From Hyphomicrobiales bacterium (GTDB lineage: Bacteria > Pseudomonadota > Alphaproteobacteria > Rhizobiales > Rhizobiaceae): a stretch of 64,000 nt of DNA. The notes below the pieces were generated by a model. That model saw only the letters and a list, made by a program, of their open reading frames with translations, was not told the DNA's origin and searched no databases. The DNA lies in the NCBI GenBank assembly GCA_900471525.1, contig UCEZ01000031.1, positions 62,001 to 126,000 of the forward strand. Reading direction: 5' to 3'. This document shows, piece after piece, positions 42,608 to 52,366 of this stretch (positions are counted from its first letter, which is position 1; every line of letters begins with the position of its first letter). A program made the translations under genes and the position numbers.

Positions 42608-44211
42608 CGGACTAGCTCCGCTTCTTCGCGCAGGAATTCATCGAGCGTGCCGCGGCCGCCCTTGCCCGTGATGTCGATGATTTCGAGCGAAAGATAGCGC
42701 TCGTTGCCGGCCTTGATCGCCGGTTTGGTCATGAACATGCGCGCGAAGGCAACCGCCTGCGTCTGCTTGTGGCCGTTCAGATGGCCGACTGAAGCCTCGT
42801 AACCGCAATTGACGATCGCGGCGAAAATCTCGCGGCGATCGCCGTATTCGGCCGCCGTGTAGTTCGAAAGGGCAGGCCCCGAATAGCACTGGCCGCCACC
42901 CGTCGTGGGCGTGCCGATCTCGCCGTTCGGCGAGGCATGGCTGAGGCGCGCCGCGCTGTTGAGCTCGTAACGATAGACATCGTAGGCGGAGGGCCGGCTC
43001 GGTGTTCCGGTGGCCGTCGGCGGATAGCTGGAATAGTTACTGAGGATCGCACTGACCGATGGCGCCGAACCGCCCTGCGCGACGGTCCAATAATTTCCGT
43101 AATTCCAGTTGTTGCCGGTGCTGATCTTGCCGCCGCCGAGGGCAGTCATGGCTGCGCCGTAACCCAGCGGCACGGCCTTGGTGATATCGCCGACCGTGCT
43201 GCCGGACATCACGGGATCGTAGCCCTTGCAGGCATTCTGTCCCGTTGCCTTTTGTGCGGAGCGCACGTTCTGGGCCGGACGGTAGCTGCCATCATTGCGC
43301 GCGCTCTTGAACGACCCCTCGTAGATGCCGAAGCGCGTATTCACGCCGGCTTCGACAGGTCCGGCCATGGCGCCCGTCTTGGTATCCAGGCTGTCCTGCG
43401 TATAGCAGGCTCCCGGAACGCCGGTGGCCAGGGCCTCCGCCATCACGCTTGCGCCATTGCCGAGAGGCGTCCTCAGGAACCCGAAGTTGCCGGGGCCGGG
43501 ATTGGACGAAGACGTACTGTGCATTTCGATTTGCCGCCCGTAGAGATTGCCGGCCGCGAAGTTGGTGTGGAGATCCGCCGCCGCCTGTTCGTTGCCAGCT
43601 TCGGTGACAATGCCCGCCGGCTCGTATGGATTGCAGATGAAGATTGGTGTGATATCGCAGGCACTGGCGTGATAGACCGCAACGGCGTCGGCGGAAACAT
43701 TGATCGTATCCCGGGTGAAACCGACCGGCACCGGGAAGATCGTCTGCATCGCCTGCGGCTTGGCAGAAACCCAGGCATAGGATGCCTCATTCGGGTCCGT
43801 CGTCACCATCGATCCGGGGATGGCATCGTCATCATCATCCGGGATGGCCTTGAGAAACGTAACGGTGACCGTGCTCGCGGCGTCGTTACCGGCGTCATAG
43901 GACACCGTCAGGCTGGAGCCGAGCGACATGCCTTCTCCGCCGCCGCTGAACACAGCGGTATTGGCAAGCTTTTCGATCGCCGCCTCAGCCCGGGTGATGG
44001 CGTCGTCGCGCCCGTCGAGTTCGCGGGCACCGGTGAGCGCCATCGCATCGACGGCGTTCTGAAGATCCGTATGGAGATTACCGCTACGCCCGACATCGAT
44101 GACGAGCAGTGAGAAACCGAGTAGCAGCGGCATGGATATCAGCGTCAACGCGATGACGTAGCCACGATGGTCGTTCCAGAACCGCTTGATAGCCCTGTTC
44201 AACATTGGCAT
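42604..44211 (-). CDS. tadG: TadG-like pilus assembly protein
   Basis: A 535-aa protein with the TadG/Flp N-terminal segment NDHRGYVIALTLISMPLLLG, an adjacent hydrophobic helix and DLQNAVDAMALTGARELDG, the usual Tad-domain signature. The large remainder is exported and rich in Gly/Ser/Thr/Asn. TadG is an envelope-anchored accessory of Flp pilus systems. Start ATG has GGGGAGGGG upstream; a second ATG lies two codons downstream. Confidence 0.87.
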   Translation of the reverse strand: MPMLNRAIKRFWNDHRGYVIALTLISMPLLLGFSLLVIDVGRSGNLHTDLQNAVDAMALTGARELDGRDDAITRAEAAIEKLANTAVFSGGGEGMSLGSSLTVSYDAGNDAASTVTVTFLKAIPDDDDDAIPGSMVTTDPNEASYAWVSAKPQAMQTIFPVPVGFTRDTINVSADAVAVYHASACDITPIFICNPYEPAGIVTEAGNEQAAADLHTNFAAGNLYGRQIEMHSTSSSNPGPGNFGFLRTPLGNGASVMAEALATGVPGACYTQDSLDTKTGAMAGPVEAGVNTRFGIYEGSFKSARNDGSYRPAQNVRSAQKATGQNACKGYDPVMSGSTVGDITKAVPLGYGAAMTALGGGKISTGNNWNYGNYWTVAQGGSAPSVSAILSNYSSYPPTATGTPSRPSAYDVYRYELNSAARLSHASPNGEIGTPTTGGGQCYSGPALSNYTAAEYGDRREIFAAIVNCGYEASVGHLNGHKQTQAVAFARMFMTKPAIKAGNERYLSLEIIDITGKGGRGTLDEFLREEAELVR

Positions 44212-44324
44212 GCCCCTCCCCGTCGCGGCGCCTCTTCACCGTGACGTATTGTTTCTAGTGCATTCCTTTCCGCCGCCGCTTCCTAAATTCCGCCCGCCAT
44301 TGCCTATCTGTCAGTGCCTGCCCT

Positions 44325-44630
44325 TCAAGGAGTGTACCCCACTCCGTTTGTCGGTGTTGTCATCGCCGGCATCGTTGACGGCGTCGTGACAGTCGGCTCG
44401 CCCCGGTGGTTGCGGATGACCTTGTAGATCACCTTGCCGTCACTAGTGATGCGGGTATATTGTGCCACCTGTGGGAAAGGATCCTGGATATGGATGGCCT
44501 TGTTGGCCTCCACCGCATTTCCAGCCCCGAACGTGATCGTGTCCCTGTGGTTCAGGTAGTCCGCACAGCCGGAGACCAGGCTTGCGACGGCAAGGACTAG
44601 GAGGACGCGCTTATTTCTTGACAACAGCAA
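44325..44630 (-). CDS. Small pilus-locus lipoprotein (TTG start)
   Basis: About 101 aa. A start at TTG 44630 (LLLSRNKRVLLVLAVASLV) fits best: GGGAGG lies five bases upstream, and the hydrophobic stretch ends in a lipobox LVSGC. The mature part (ADYLNHRDTITFGAGNAVEANK) and PFPQVAQYTRI is short. It overlaps the cpaC 3' end by about 20 bases. It occupies the place where cpaD normally follows cpaC and its first residues resemble the start of CpaD-type lipoproteins, but it is far shorter. An ATG at 44666 within cpaC lacks a good ribosome-binding site. Confidence 0.75.
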   Translation of the reverse strand: MLLSRNKRVLLVLAVASLVSGCADYLNHRDTITFGAGNAVEANKAIHIQDPFPQVAQYTRITSDGKVIYKVIRNHRGEPTVTTPSTMPAMTTPTNGVGYTP

Positions 44631-46101
44631 GGGTGCCTCCCAAATCGAGATCGAGACGGTGGCCATAGGGGCCCTTCACGCCTTCGCCATTGCGAAAACG
44701 GCGCAGCATATCCTTGTCGACTTCCATTATGCCAAGCGCGAAGAGCTCGACGTCATTCGATGAACGCGTCTGGTCGAGCGGGCTGTAGAGATCCTCGCCG
44801 GGTGCCGCCGGCCGCACAATATGCGGCGTGACGACGATGACGAGATCGGATTCCTTTTTCGCAAAGCTCGTCGAGCGGAACAGCGCACCGATAACGGGGA
44901 GCTTGCCCAGACCCGGCAACTGCTGGATGTCCTTGGAATTGATCGACTGCAGCAAACCCGCCATAGCAAAGCTCTGGCCGTCGCGCAGCGCGACCGTGGT
45001 CTTGGCCGCGCGCGAAATGAAGCCAGGATTGCCGTTGACATTGATCGACGTATCGAGCTCGGAGACCTCCGGTTCGATCTTCAGGTTGATCAGTCCGCCG
45101 TCGAGCACCACCGGCGTGAAGGTCAGCCGCACGCCGAACGGCCGGTAGTCGGTCTCCGTTGCAATCGTCGTACCGTTGTTGGTCGTCGTCAAGATCGGCA
45201 CTTCACCGCCGGCATGGAAGCTCGCGGTCTCGCCGCTCATGGCGATTAGGTTCGGCTGTGCCAGCCGGCGCACCAATCCCTTCTGTTCAAGTGCGTTGAT
45301 GACGATATCGATGTTGCCGCCGGAAATTTCCAGGACCTTGGCGATCAGCTGACCGAAGGGCTGCATGCCCGTTGCAGCGCCTTTGGCGTCTTTTAGAGTC
45401 CGAACAAGCTGGTCGTCTTCATTAGTTCCGATACCCTGGCTCGTCGTTGCCTTGCCGATGCCGTTCTTGCCCTGGCCGGACCAGCCAATGCCGAGGTCGC
45501 GACCGGTCTGGCGCGAGGCTTCGATTATGCGGACCTCCAGCATGACCTGTTGTGAATCGCTAACGCGAAGCTGGTTGAGCACCGGCAGATCGGAATAGGA
45601 CTGGGCGATCTCCATTACCCGAGCCAGCTCAACGGCATCGCGCACCATGCCTGTCAGGCGAATGCGGTCGTTGGAATTGATCACCCGGATCTGCGCCGAA
45701 GGTGCGGCAGAGCGAATGGCGGAAGCGACTTCAGTGAAATCGCTGGCGACGCGGATATCGATGACGCCGAGCAGCGACTTGTCATCGCCATAGACCGAGA
45801 TGTTGGTAGCGCCATTCTTCTTGGCGCGGATGAACAGCGACTTGTCGGAGAGCGGCACCACATCGATCAGGTCGGCGCTGCCAATTACGAGGTCGCCAAA
45901 GGGCTTGCCGGTCGTGATCGTCAAAGTTTCGTTCGGTGGGATTGTCACCTGCTGCACGGATCCCGCCAGGCTGATGAATTTCTCCTGGGCGTCCGCCCGG
46001 CCGGTGAGGCCGGGCCCCAGACAGCTACAGGCAAAGAATAGCGCGGTCATTGCTGCAAGGGTCCTTACCCTTGCCTCCCGCTTGATGTTTCCCCTCAACA
46101 T
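44611..46101 (-). CDS. cpaC: Outer-membrane secretin CpaC/RcpA
   Basis: A 496-aa secretin with a signal peptide (cleavage near ADAQ). The N-terminal pilus/BON-like domain (NETLTITTGKPFGDLVIGS) is followed by the secretin core: VMLEVRIIEASRQTGRDLGIGW, GLVRRLAQPNLIAMSGETASFHAGGE and VVLDGGLINLKIEPEVSELD. It forms the outer-membrane channel of the Flp pilus. Confidence 0.95.
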   Translation of the reverse strand: MLRGNIKREARVRTLAAMTALFFACSCLGPGLTGRADAQEKFISLAGSVQQVTIPPNETLTITTGKPFGDLVIGSADLIDVVPLSDKSLFIRAKKNGATNISVYGDDKSLLGVIDIRVASDFTEVASAIRSAAPSAQIRVINSNDRIRLTGMVRDAVELARVMEIAQSYSDLPVLNQLRVSDSQQVMLEVRIIEASRQTGRDLGIGWSGQGKNGIGKATTSQGIGTNEDDQLVRTLKDAKGAATGMQPFGQLIAKVLEISGGNIDIVINALEQKGLVRRLAQPNLIAMSGETASFHAGGEVPILTTTNNGTTIATETDYRPFGVRLTFTPVVLDGGLINLKIEPEVSELDTSINVNGNPGFISRAAKTTVALRDGQSFAMAGLLQSINSKDIQQLPGLGKLPVIGALFRSTSFAKKESDLVIVVTPHIVRPAAPGEDLYSPLDQTRSSNDVELFALGIMEVDKDMLRRFRNGEGVKGPYGHRLDLDLGGTLAVVKK

Positions 46102-46159
46102 TTCCGCTTAAGCCCCCTCATCGTTCGGCCGCCGCGCCTGCGGCATGCCGCATTTCATC

Positions 46160-47170
46160 TTACTGGATCATCAGGCCGACTCGGTGCTCCTCACGCTTCG
46201 TCGTGTTCCAGACGCCTACCGTCGCCCACTTTGGCTCGATCGGCAATACCGGTTCGACCTCGCGTTCGACGATCTGTACTTGTTTTTCACGCAAGGGCGT
46301 CTTCATCCGGTTTTCCACCGAGTTCATCCTGCTGGTCAGGTCGTCCCCTACCTTTCGCACCAGGCGCTCGATGATATCGAACCGTCCGTCATCTTTCGCG
46401 AGATCATTGCTGAGTTCGGTCGCCATCGGACCTCCGCCAAGATCCGCGACGGTAATCGGCCGGGTCTGCTCAGCAGACGCGGAAGAGATATTGCGCAAGG
46501 CAAGCGACAGCGTACCGATACTGGCACCGAGCGTCAGGCGCTGCGCCTCTTCGGTCGTGACTTCGAAAGTCACCGTCTTCACGACCACCGGTTCATCCTT
46601 GCGCTCGTCCGCGGTCTGGTCCACCGCCAGCACCTTCACGCCTTGCAGAAGCACGTCGACAGAGGTCTGTTCGCTGTTATTCTTACGGTTTTCGACAACA
46701 CGCGTCAGGAGCACGTCGACGCGGTCCGAGGGGCGCACGAAGCCCGCAACGCCGAGAACATCGTTGACGCGGATAGAGACAGCCTTCATGCCCTGGTCGA
46801 GCGCCGCCGACAATGTCGCCCGTTCGCCAGCGCCGGTGATCTTTGAAGTCAGCAGTGGCTCGCCGGGATCGATCGCCTCCATGGCATAGCGTGGCTCGTT
46901 ATCGTCGCCAATGACAGCCACGATCGCCTGGAACGAGCCTTCGGGTCTTTCCTCGGAAGGCCACGGAATGGCTTTGAGATTTTCAGGCCGCACCCGATCG
47001 CCGAAGCGCATTGCCTTGGCGGCGACGACGAGCGTTTTTTCCTGAGTCTTCGTACCGCCATCGGCCGCAAGCCGCGCCTGCTGGTCGGCGAGATAGGCGC
47101 GAGTTGCAAAAACAGCGGCGCCTGCAAATATAATAGAAACAACAAGACTGATGATCGTTGAGAAACGCAT
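46160..47170 (-). CDS. cpaB: Flp pilus assembly protein CpaB/RcpC
   Basis: About 336 aa. An N-terminal membrane anchor (MRFSTIISLVVSIIFAGAA) is followed by the SAF domain (KTLVVAAKAMRFGDRVRPENL) and the RcpC/CpaB region (GMKAVSIRVNDVLGVAGFVRPSDRVDVLL). It is thought to interact with the secretin and peptidoglycan. ATG at 47170 was chosen over an upstream GTG at 47188 because it begins the conserved membrane segment. Confidence 0.93.
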   Translation of the reverse strand: MRFSTIISLVVSIIFAGAAVFATRAYLADQQARLAADGGTKTQEKTLVVAAKAMRFGDRVRPENLKAIPWPSEERPEGSFQAIVAVIGDDNEPRYAMEAIDPGEPLLTSKITGAGERATLSAALDQGMKAVSIRVNDVLGVAGFVRPSDRVDVLLTRVVENRKNNSEQTSVDVLLQGVKVLAVDQTADERKDEPVVVKTVTFEVTTEEAQRLTLGASIGTLSLALRNISSASAEQTRPITVADLGGGPMATELSNDLAKDDGRFDIIERLVRKVGDDLTSRMNSVENRMKTPLREKQVQIVEREVEPVLPIEPKWATVGVWNTTKREEHRVGLMIQ

Positions 47171-47271
47171 CGCCGGTACTCGCAACACTGGACGGAAATA
47201 CGTCCGTTTCCTAAATACAATTTAGAGGAGAGGAGTTAACAAAACCCCTCTCCTGCTTAAATCACTTTTCG

Positions 47272-47466
47272 TTAGACGGCCGCATCGTCCAAGGTTAGGA
47301 AAAACGCGCCCCAGTTTGTCCATGCCGTCGCCAGATTGCCGCCAGCAGTCGTGACAGCGAGAATAACCCCGCCGACGAGAAGACCAAGGAGAACAAGATA
47401 TTCGGACAGTGCAACGCCGTCTTCTTCCCGCGCGAAAGCGCGTACTTTATACAAAAGTGCCTTCAT
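47272..47466 (-). CDS. flp: Flp-type major pilin
   Basis: A 64-aa prepilin. A basic leader (MKALLYKVRAFAREEDG) ends at the processing site, followed by VALSEYLVLLGLLVGGVIL with the conserved Glu-Tyr of Flp pilins. A short C-terminus completes the small pilin. Only one pilin gene is seen here. ATG at 47466 has a strong GGAGGAAA. It is the first gene of the minus-strand tad operon, 102 bp before cpaB, so it can be expressed more strongly than the assembly genes. Confidence 0.93.
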   Translation of the reverse strand: MKALLYKVRAFAREEDGVALSEYLVLLGLLVGGVILAVTTAGGNLATAWTNWGAFFLTLDDAAV

Positions 47467-47792
47467 CGAGAATTTCCTCCAAAATATTTCAGCGCGCCCG
47501 CAATGTCCTCCGGCCCGCCCCCCGTCATTGAGACCACCTCTCCGACTGTTATGATTAATAATCCTTTAATTATTATATCGTCAACTGCTAATGAGTTGCC
47601 ATTTTTGGCATCTATATTTTATGGTTAACATCGAAACAGGAAAAAATGGGCTTTTCGTCGGGTATATTCTGTACAAACATAATGCTTAGTAGTATTTTTT
47701 GAGCTTCACCTACCTCTAAAGACTTAACCTAGACCGGACGTCTTCTTGATCATGCCGAAATCAGATTGCCTCAACAAGGATATGACGGAAAC
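47467..47792. promoter_or_regulatory. 326-bp divergent promoter region, flp / cpaA
   Basis: This gap is markedly AT-rich compared with its surroundings and holds the promoters of the pilin operon and cpaA. A perfect inverted repeat TAATAAT-CCTTTA-ATTATTA (47556-47575) lies about 90 bp upstream of the pilin start and is a candidate regulator site. No gene is visible. Confidence 0.55.
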
Positions 47793-48314
47793 ATGACAGA
47801 AATAATCAACATTATTACTGCGATTTCGATATTGATTTTCCTCTATGCCGCCTGGAGCGATTTTCGCAGCTGGAAAATACCGAATGCCGCCATTCTTGCC
47901 CTGCTCGTCCTTTATTGCCTGCGCGCCGCGGTGAAGTTGCTGGCGACCGGGGATGTCGGCGCAGAACTCTTTTCCTCCGCAGGGCTCGGCGGGGATGTCG
48001 GGGCCGGCCTTCTGCTCTTTACCCTCGGCATCGTCCTCTGGGCCTTAGGCCTCTTCGGCGCCGGCGATGCCAAGCTTTTCCTGCCAATCGGTCTTTTCAT
48101 CGGCTGGCACGGCATGCTGCCCTTCGCCATCTTTCTCCTGATCGGTGGTGTGCTGGCCCTCCTGGCTCTGAGATTGCCGATGCCACTGCAACTGGCGCAC
48201 CTCTCGGTTGTCATGCGCATCGAGGAAATCCGCGCGACACGCAAGGTTCCCTATGGCGTCATCATGGTCATCGCCGCCCTCTCGACGCTGGTTCTCCGTT
48301 ACGGCACTCCCTGA
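47793..48314 (+). CDS. cpaA: A24-family prepilin peptidase CpaA/TadV
   Basis: About 173 aa, a membrane aspartic protease that cleaves Flp and TadE-type leaders. The two catalytic aspartates lie in YAAWSDFRSWKIPN and GLFGAGDAKLFLPIG. Several membrane helices fill the rest. Start ATG at 47793 (MTEIINIIT) follows GACGGAAAC; an upstream frame start adds an unrelated leader. It is transcribed divergently from the pilin operon. Confidence 0.94.
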   Translation: MTEIINIITAISILIFLYAAWSDFRSWKIPNAAILALLVLYCLRAAVKLLATGDVGAELFSSAGLGGDVGAGLLLFTLGIVLWALGLFGAGDAKLFLPIGLFIGWHGMLPFAIFLLIGGVLALLALRLPMPLQLAHLSVVMRIEEIRATRKVPYGVIMVIAALSTLVLRYGTP

Positions 48315-48330
48315 CCGGTCCGTAACGCGG

Positions 48331-48411
48331 AAAAACCCCGCATCATTTCTGTCGCGGGGCTGTTTTCATTTTCGGGTCGGCTCCGTGGGCTGAAACCACG
48401 GAGAAGCAAGT
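48331..48411. repeat. Bidirectional terminator / intergenic repeat, copy B
   Basis: CCCCGC...GCGGGG (48336-48359), flanked by AAAAA on one side and TGTTTTCATTTT on the other, can terminate both the cpaA and the convergent inositol dehydrogenase transcripts. The tail GGGCTGAAACCACGGAGAAG matches the tails of copies at 32641 and 59437. Confidence 0.65.
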
Positions 48412-48413
48412 GT

Positions 48414-49409
<996 letters not shown>

Positions 49410-49468
49410 TTCAGTTCCTTTCAGTGAGCGGTCGAAGGCCGCTTGTTCTTCAGTCATGTCGGTGGATG

Positions 49469-50281
49469 TCAGACGCCGATGCTGGCCTCGAAACGCTCGA
49501 ACTCGGCGTCTGTTATCGGCACGGCATGTTGTGGAGCCGGATAGGCGCCTGTCTCGACGTCCGAGATGAACTCCTTGAAGGCCGCCACCCGTTCCTGCTG
49601 CAATCGCGCATATTCAGCCGCGAAGTTGCGATAGGTTTTTGCATGCCTCGGCTTGTGGCCGGTCGTATGGCCGAGCACATCCTCCGCGAAGAGGTATTGT
49701 GCATCGGCTCCGGCTCCGGCGCCCATGCCGAGCATGATCATCGGCGTGCTCCTGGAGATCACCTCACCGACGCGATCCGGAACGACTTCCAACTCTGCGC
49801 CGAAGCAGCCGATCGCCTCAAGCCGCTTGACGTGATCCCAGACCGCCCTGGCACTTTCCGCGGTCTTGCCGACCGCCTTGAAGCCACCGGTCCAGGTGGC
49901 TTGCGAGGGGATCAGGCCGACATGGGCGATCACCGGAACGGCGTTGTCGCAAAGCGCTTTCTGGATATCGAGCGAGGCGGCGCAATAGACACAGTCCGCG
50001 CCGATCGCCATGAAGCGGAATGCCGCGCGCAGATAGTCTTCGGCGGTGGCGAGCGTGCCGAAGGGTCCGAACGGCAGACCCACCTGCACAAAGCAGCTTC
50101 CGGCAGCTTCGCGCATCTCCGGGCTGAAAAAGCGCCCTTCGATCGACAGCATGTCGATGCCTGCCGCGCTGGCGGCGGCCGCCTCTTCGAGCGTCGTGAC
50201 ATAGAGCATGGAAATCTTCTGGCCGCGCGCCTTCATGGCACGGATGTCAGCGACCGTCGGACGGGTGTGATAGAGGCCCAT
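49469..50281 (-). CDS. PanB-like (ketopantoate hydroxymethyltransferase family) protein with altered ligands
   Basis: About 270 aa, PanB-like in length and fold markers (PVIAHVGLIPSQATWTGGFKAVGKTA, GAELEVVPDRVGEVI with the catalytic-type Glu). By eye, however, the Mg-binding Asp/Asp/Glu positions of true PanB are not conserved: the usual VGDS and LEGG motifs are replaced (LSIEGRFF, CVYCAAS). It is therefore probably not a pantothenate enzyme but a paralogue adapted to this pathway. Start MGLYHTRPT at 50281 follows GAAAGG. It lies between inositol dehydrogenase and a sugar isomerase. Confidence 0.78.
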   Translation of the reverse strand: MGLYHTRPTVADIRAMKARGQKISMLYVTTLEEAAAASAAGIDMLSIEGRFFSPEMREAAGSCFVQVGLPFGPFGTLATAEDYLRAAFRFMAIGADCVYCAASLDIQKALCDNAVPVIAHVGLIPSQATWTGGFKAVGKTAESARAVWDHVKRLEAIGCFGAELEVVPDRVGEVISRSTPMIMLGMGAGAGADAQYLFAEDVLGHTTGHKPRHAKTYRNFAAEYARLQQERVAAFKEFISDVETGAYPAPQHAVPITDAEFERFEASIGV

Positions 50282-50292
50282 TGGCTTACCTT

Positions 50293-51078
50293 TCAAACTG
50301 TAAATGCTGCGCGGAAGGCTTCAAGTGCCGTATCCGCGTCGCCGGAGGCGAAGGCTTCCATGCCGACCGGACCGGAATAGCCCATGACCTTCAGTGCCTT
50401 CGCAATGCCATGCCAGTTCACCTCGCCGGTTCCGGGTTCGCACCGTCCAGGTACATCGGCGACCTGAATTTCGCCGATCCACGGCAGAGACTTACGGCAG
50501 AGCTCGATCAGGTTCCCTTCGCCGATCTGCGCGTGATAGAGGTCGAGATTGAGCCGCAGGCGCGGATGGTTCACGGCTGAAACGAGAGCCAGGGTGTCCT
50601 CCGCGCGGCCGAACGGCACGCCCGGATGATCGACCGGCAGATTCAAGTTCTCGAGCGTGAACGTCACGCCCTCCTCTTCCGCAAGGTCGGCAATCCGGCA
50701 AAGCGTGTCGCGCGCTTTCAACCACATCGCGCCGGTCACGACTTCAATCGGCTGGACAGGGAGACCACCCTCCCCGAGGCCGGTTCCGTGCAGATTGAGG
50801 CGTTGTACGCCAAGGCGCTTGCCGACTTGAGCGGTTTCACGCGCAGTCTTCAAGAGCTCCGCGGCGCCCTCGTCATCGGTCAGCCGGCCGCGCAGATAAC
50901 CATTCATGATGGTGAAGGTGGCACCCGTGGCCTCCAGCTTTGCCAGATCGTGCTCCGGCCAATTCCAAAGGCCAACGCCGAAGCCTTGGTCTTTCAGCCG
51001 GCTGGCCCGCCACTCTATCGGGCGATCGCGCCACAGCATTTCGGCGCAGGCGGCAAGTGCAAAGTGTCCAGTTGTCAT
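50293..51078 (-). CDS. Hydroxypyruvate isomerase-like / sugar phosphate isomerase-epimerase (TIM barrel)
   Basis: A 261-aa xylose-isomerase-like TIM-barrel protein. Key motifs are TFTLENLNLPVDHPG (metal Glu), LRLNLDLYHAQIGEGNL (metal Asp/His), QVADVPGRCEPGTGEVNW and a final Glu (VGMEAF). These match the Hyi/OtnI/IolE-like group. In moc-type gene sets an isomerase of this superfamily (MocC) accompanies MocA. The substrate is probably an inosose or keto-acid derivative. Confidence 0.86.
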   Translation of the reverse strand: MTTGHFALAACAEMLWRDRPIEWRASRLKDQGFGVGLWNWPEHDLAKLEATGATFTIMNGYLRGRLTDDEGAAELLKTARETAQVGKRLGVQRLNLHGTGLGEGGLPVQPIEVVTGAMWLKARDTLCRIADLAEEEGVTFTLENLNLPVDHPGVPFGRAEDTLALVSAVNHPRLRLNLDLYHAQIGEGNLIELCRKSLPWIGEIQVADVPGRCEPGTGEVNWHGIAKALKVMGYSGPVGMEAFASGDADTALEAFRAAFTV

Positions 51079-51081
51079 GGT

Positions 51082-51393
51082 TCAGATCTCGATGAATACG
51101 CGGTCGTCTTCGACCTTGGCTGCATATGTCTTCAGGTTTATGCAAACGGGCATCCGCATTGCTTCGCCTGTGCGATAATCGAATACACCGCTATGTTTCG
51201 GGCATTCGATCGAATGATCCATCACCAGGCCGTCGGCGAGATGAACCTTCTCGTGCGTGCAGAGGCCATCCGTGCAGTAGAAGTCGTCTTCCGGGCTCCG
51301 GAAAATGCAGAATGTTCGACCCTGATGGTCGAACCGGATGACCTCTTCCTGTTCCACGTCGTCGGTTCCACAGGCTTCCACCCATTGAGGCAT
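51082..51393 (-). CDS. mocE: MocE-type Rieske [2Fe-2S] ferredoxin
   Basis: About 103 aa. The Rieske ligands are in CTH (DGLCTHEKVHLADG) and CPKH (SIECPKHSGVFDYRTGEA), and the C-terminus AMRMPVCINLKTYAAKVE is typical of MocE family ferredoxins. It carries electrons to an oxygenase; the membrane hydroxylase at 54588 and the FAD reductase at 57064 are the natural partners. The start MPQWVEACG at 51393 is the family start; its ribosome-binding site is weak, and an upstream start at 51447 is possible. Confidence 0.88.
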   Translation of the reverse strand: MPQWVEACGTDDVEQEEVIRFDHQGRTFCIFRSPEDDFYCTDGLCTHEKVHLADGLVMDHSIECPKHSGVFDYRTGEAMRMPVCINLKTYAAKVEDDRVFIEI

Positions 51394-51470
51394 GTCACGA
51401 ATACTCTCTTGTCTGTTAGCGGTCAGGGATTCTACGGCCCGGACCATTGTGGGAGCCCGGGCCGCTGGGA

Positions 51471-51496
51471 GGTCCGCGCGTGGAGGTGCGCGGACC
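51471..51496. terminator. Hairpin after the ABC ATPase gene
   Basis: A perfect 9-bp stem GGTCCGCGC/GCGCGGACC with an 8-nt loop lies between the ABC ATPase stop and mocE. A second GC-rich dyad (CGGCCCGG...CCGGGCCG, about 51435-51464) is adjacent. No U-tract follows on the minus strand, so it may be a partial terminator or stabiliser separating transporter from catabolic genes. Confidence 0.5.
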
Positions 51497-51541
51497 GGGA
51501 GAACTTAATGGACATCGCTTGCGCGGTGTCTGGCGGCCGCA

Positions 51542-52366
51542 TCAATGCGCGTGCTTCGCCGGCTCCGGATGACCTTCGCCTGCAGCCATATAGCTTTCGA
51601 TTTCGGCCTCCAGTTCGGCCATCTGCTCGCCGCCCGCCATCAGATCGGTGATCTGGTCGCGGGTCTTTTCGCCCTTGCGGAAATCTGCCGCGATGGCGCC
51701 GCGGATCAGCACGGCGAAGTGATCGCCGACGGCCATGGCGTGCATGACCTGGTGGGTGATGAAAATCACCGCGAGGCCGCGCCGCTTGGCCTCGTTGACG
51801 ATGCGCAAGACGTGCGAGGCCTGTTTAACCCCCAGCGCTGCGGTGGGCTCGTCCAGGATCAGTACACGGGCGCCGAAATGGACCGCGCGCGCGATGGCCA
51901 GGGCCTGCCGCTCGCCGCCCGACAGACCGCCGACCAGCCGGTCGCCGTCGTCAATGCGGGTGATACCGAATGACTGTACCGCTTTGACGGCAGTATCGTT
52001 GGCCAGCTTGCGGTCGTAGACCTTGAACGGCCCGACCCACTTCGTCGGCTCTCGTCCGACAAAGAACGACCGCCCGACCGACATCAGCGGAAAGGTCCCG
52101 CCGAACTGGTGGACCGTTGCGATGCCATGGTCTGCGGCCTCGCGCGGATTGGCGAAGGACACCGGCTTGCCGTCCATCGCCATCACGCCCGAGGTGGGTT
52201 TGTGCACCCCTGAGAGCAGCCGGATCACCGTGGACTTGCCAGCACCGTTGTCGCCCAGCAGACAGAGCACTTCCCCGGCCCGCACTTCGAGGTTGATGTC
52301 GTGCAAGACGTCAATCGGGCCAAAGCTTTTGTTGATGTTCTTCAGCGAAAGGATTGCCTGTGACAT
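51542..52366 (-). CDS. Sugar ABC transporter ATP-binding protein (single-domain, FrcA-like)
   Basis: A 274-aa ATPase with Walker A LLGDNGAGKST, signature GGLSGGERQAL, Walker B LILDEPTAALG and ITHQ. CUT2-family ATPases such as RbsA usually have two fused domains (~500 aa); this one has a single domain, as in FrcA. It shares one base with the permease stop (TAATG), so expression is coupled. Confidence 0.93.
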   Translation of the reverse strand: MSQAILSLKNINKSFGPIDVLHDINLEVRAGEVLCLLGDNGAGKSTVIRLLSGVHKPTSGVMAMDGKPVSFANPREAADHGIATVHQFGGTFPLMSVGRSFFVGREPTKWVGPFKVYDRKLANDTAVKAVQSFGITRIDDGDRLVGGLSGGERQALAIARAVHFGARVLILDEPTAALGVKQASHVLRIVNEAKRRGLAVIFITHQVMHAMAVGDHFAVLIRGAIAADFRKGEKTRDQITDLMAGGEQMAELEAEIESYMAAGEGHPEPAKHAH

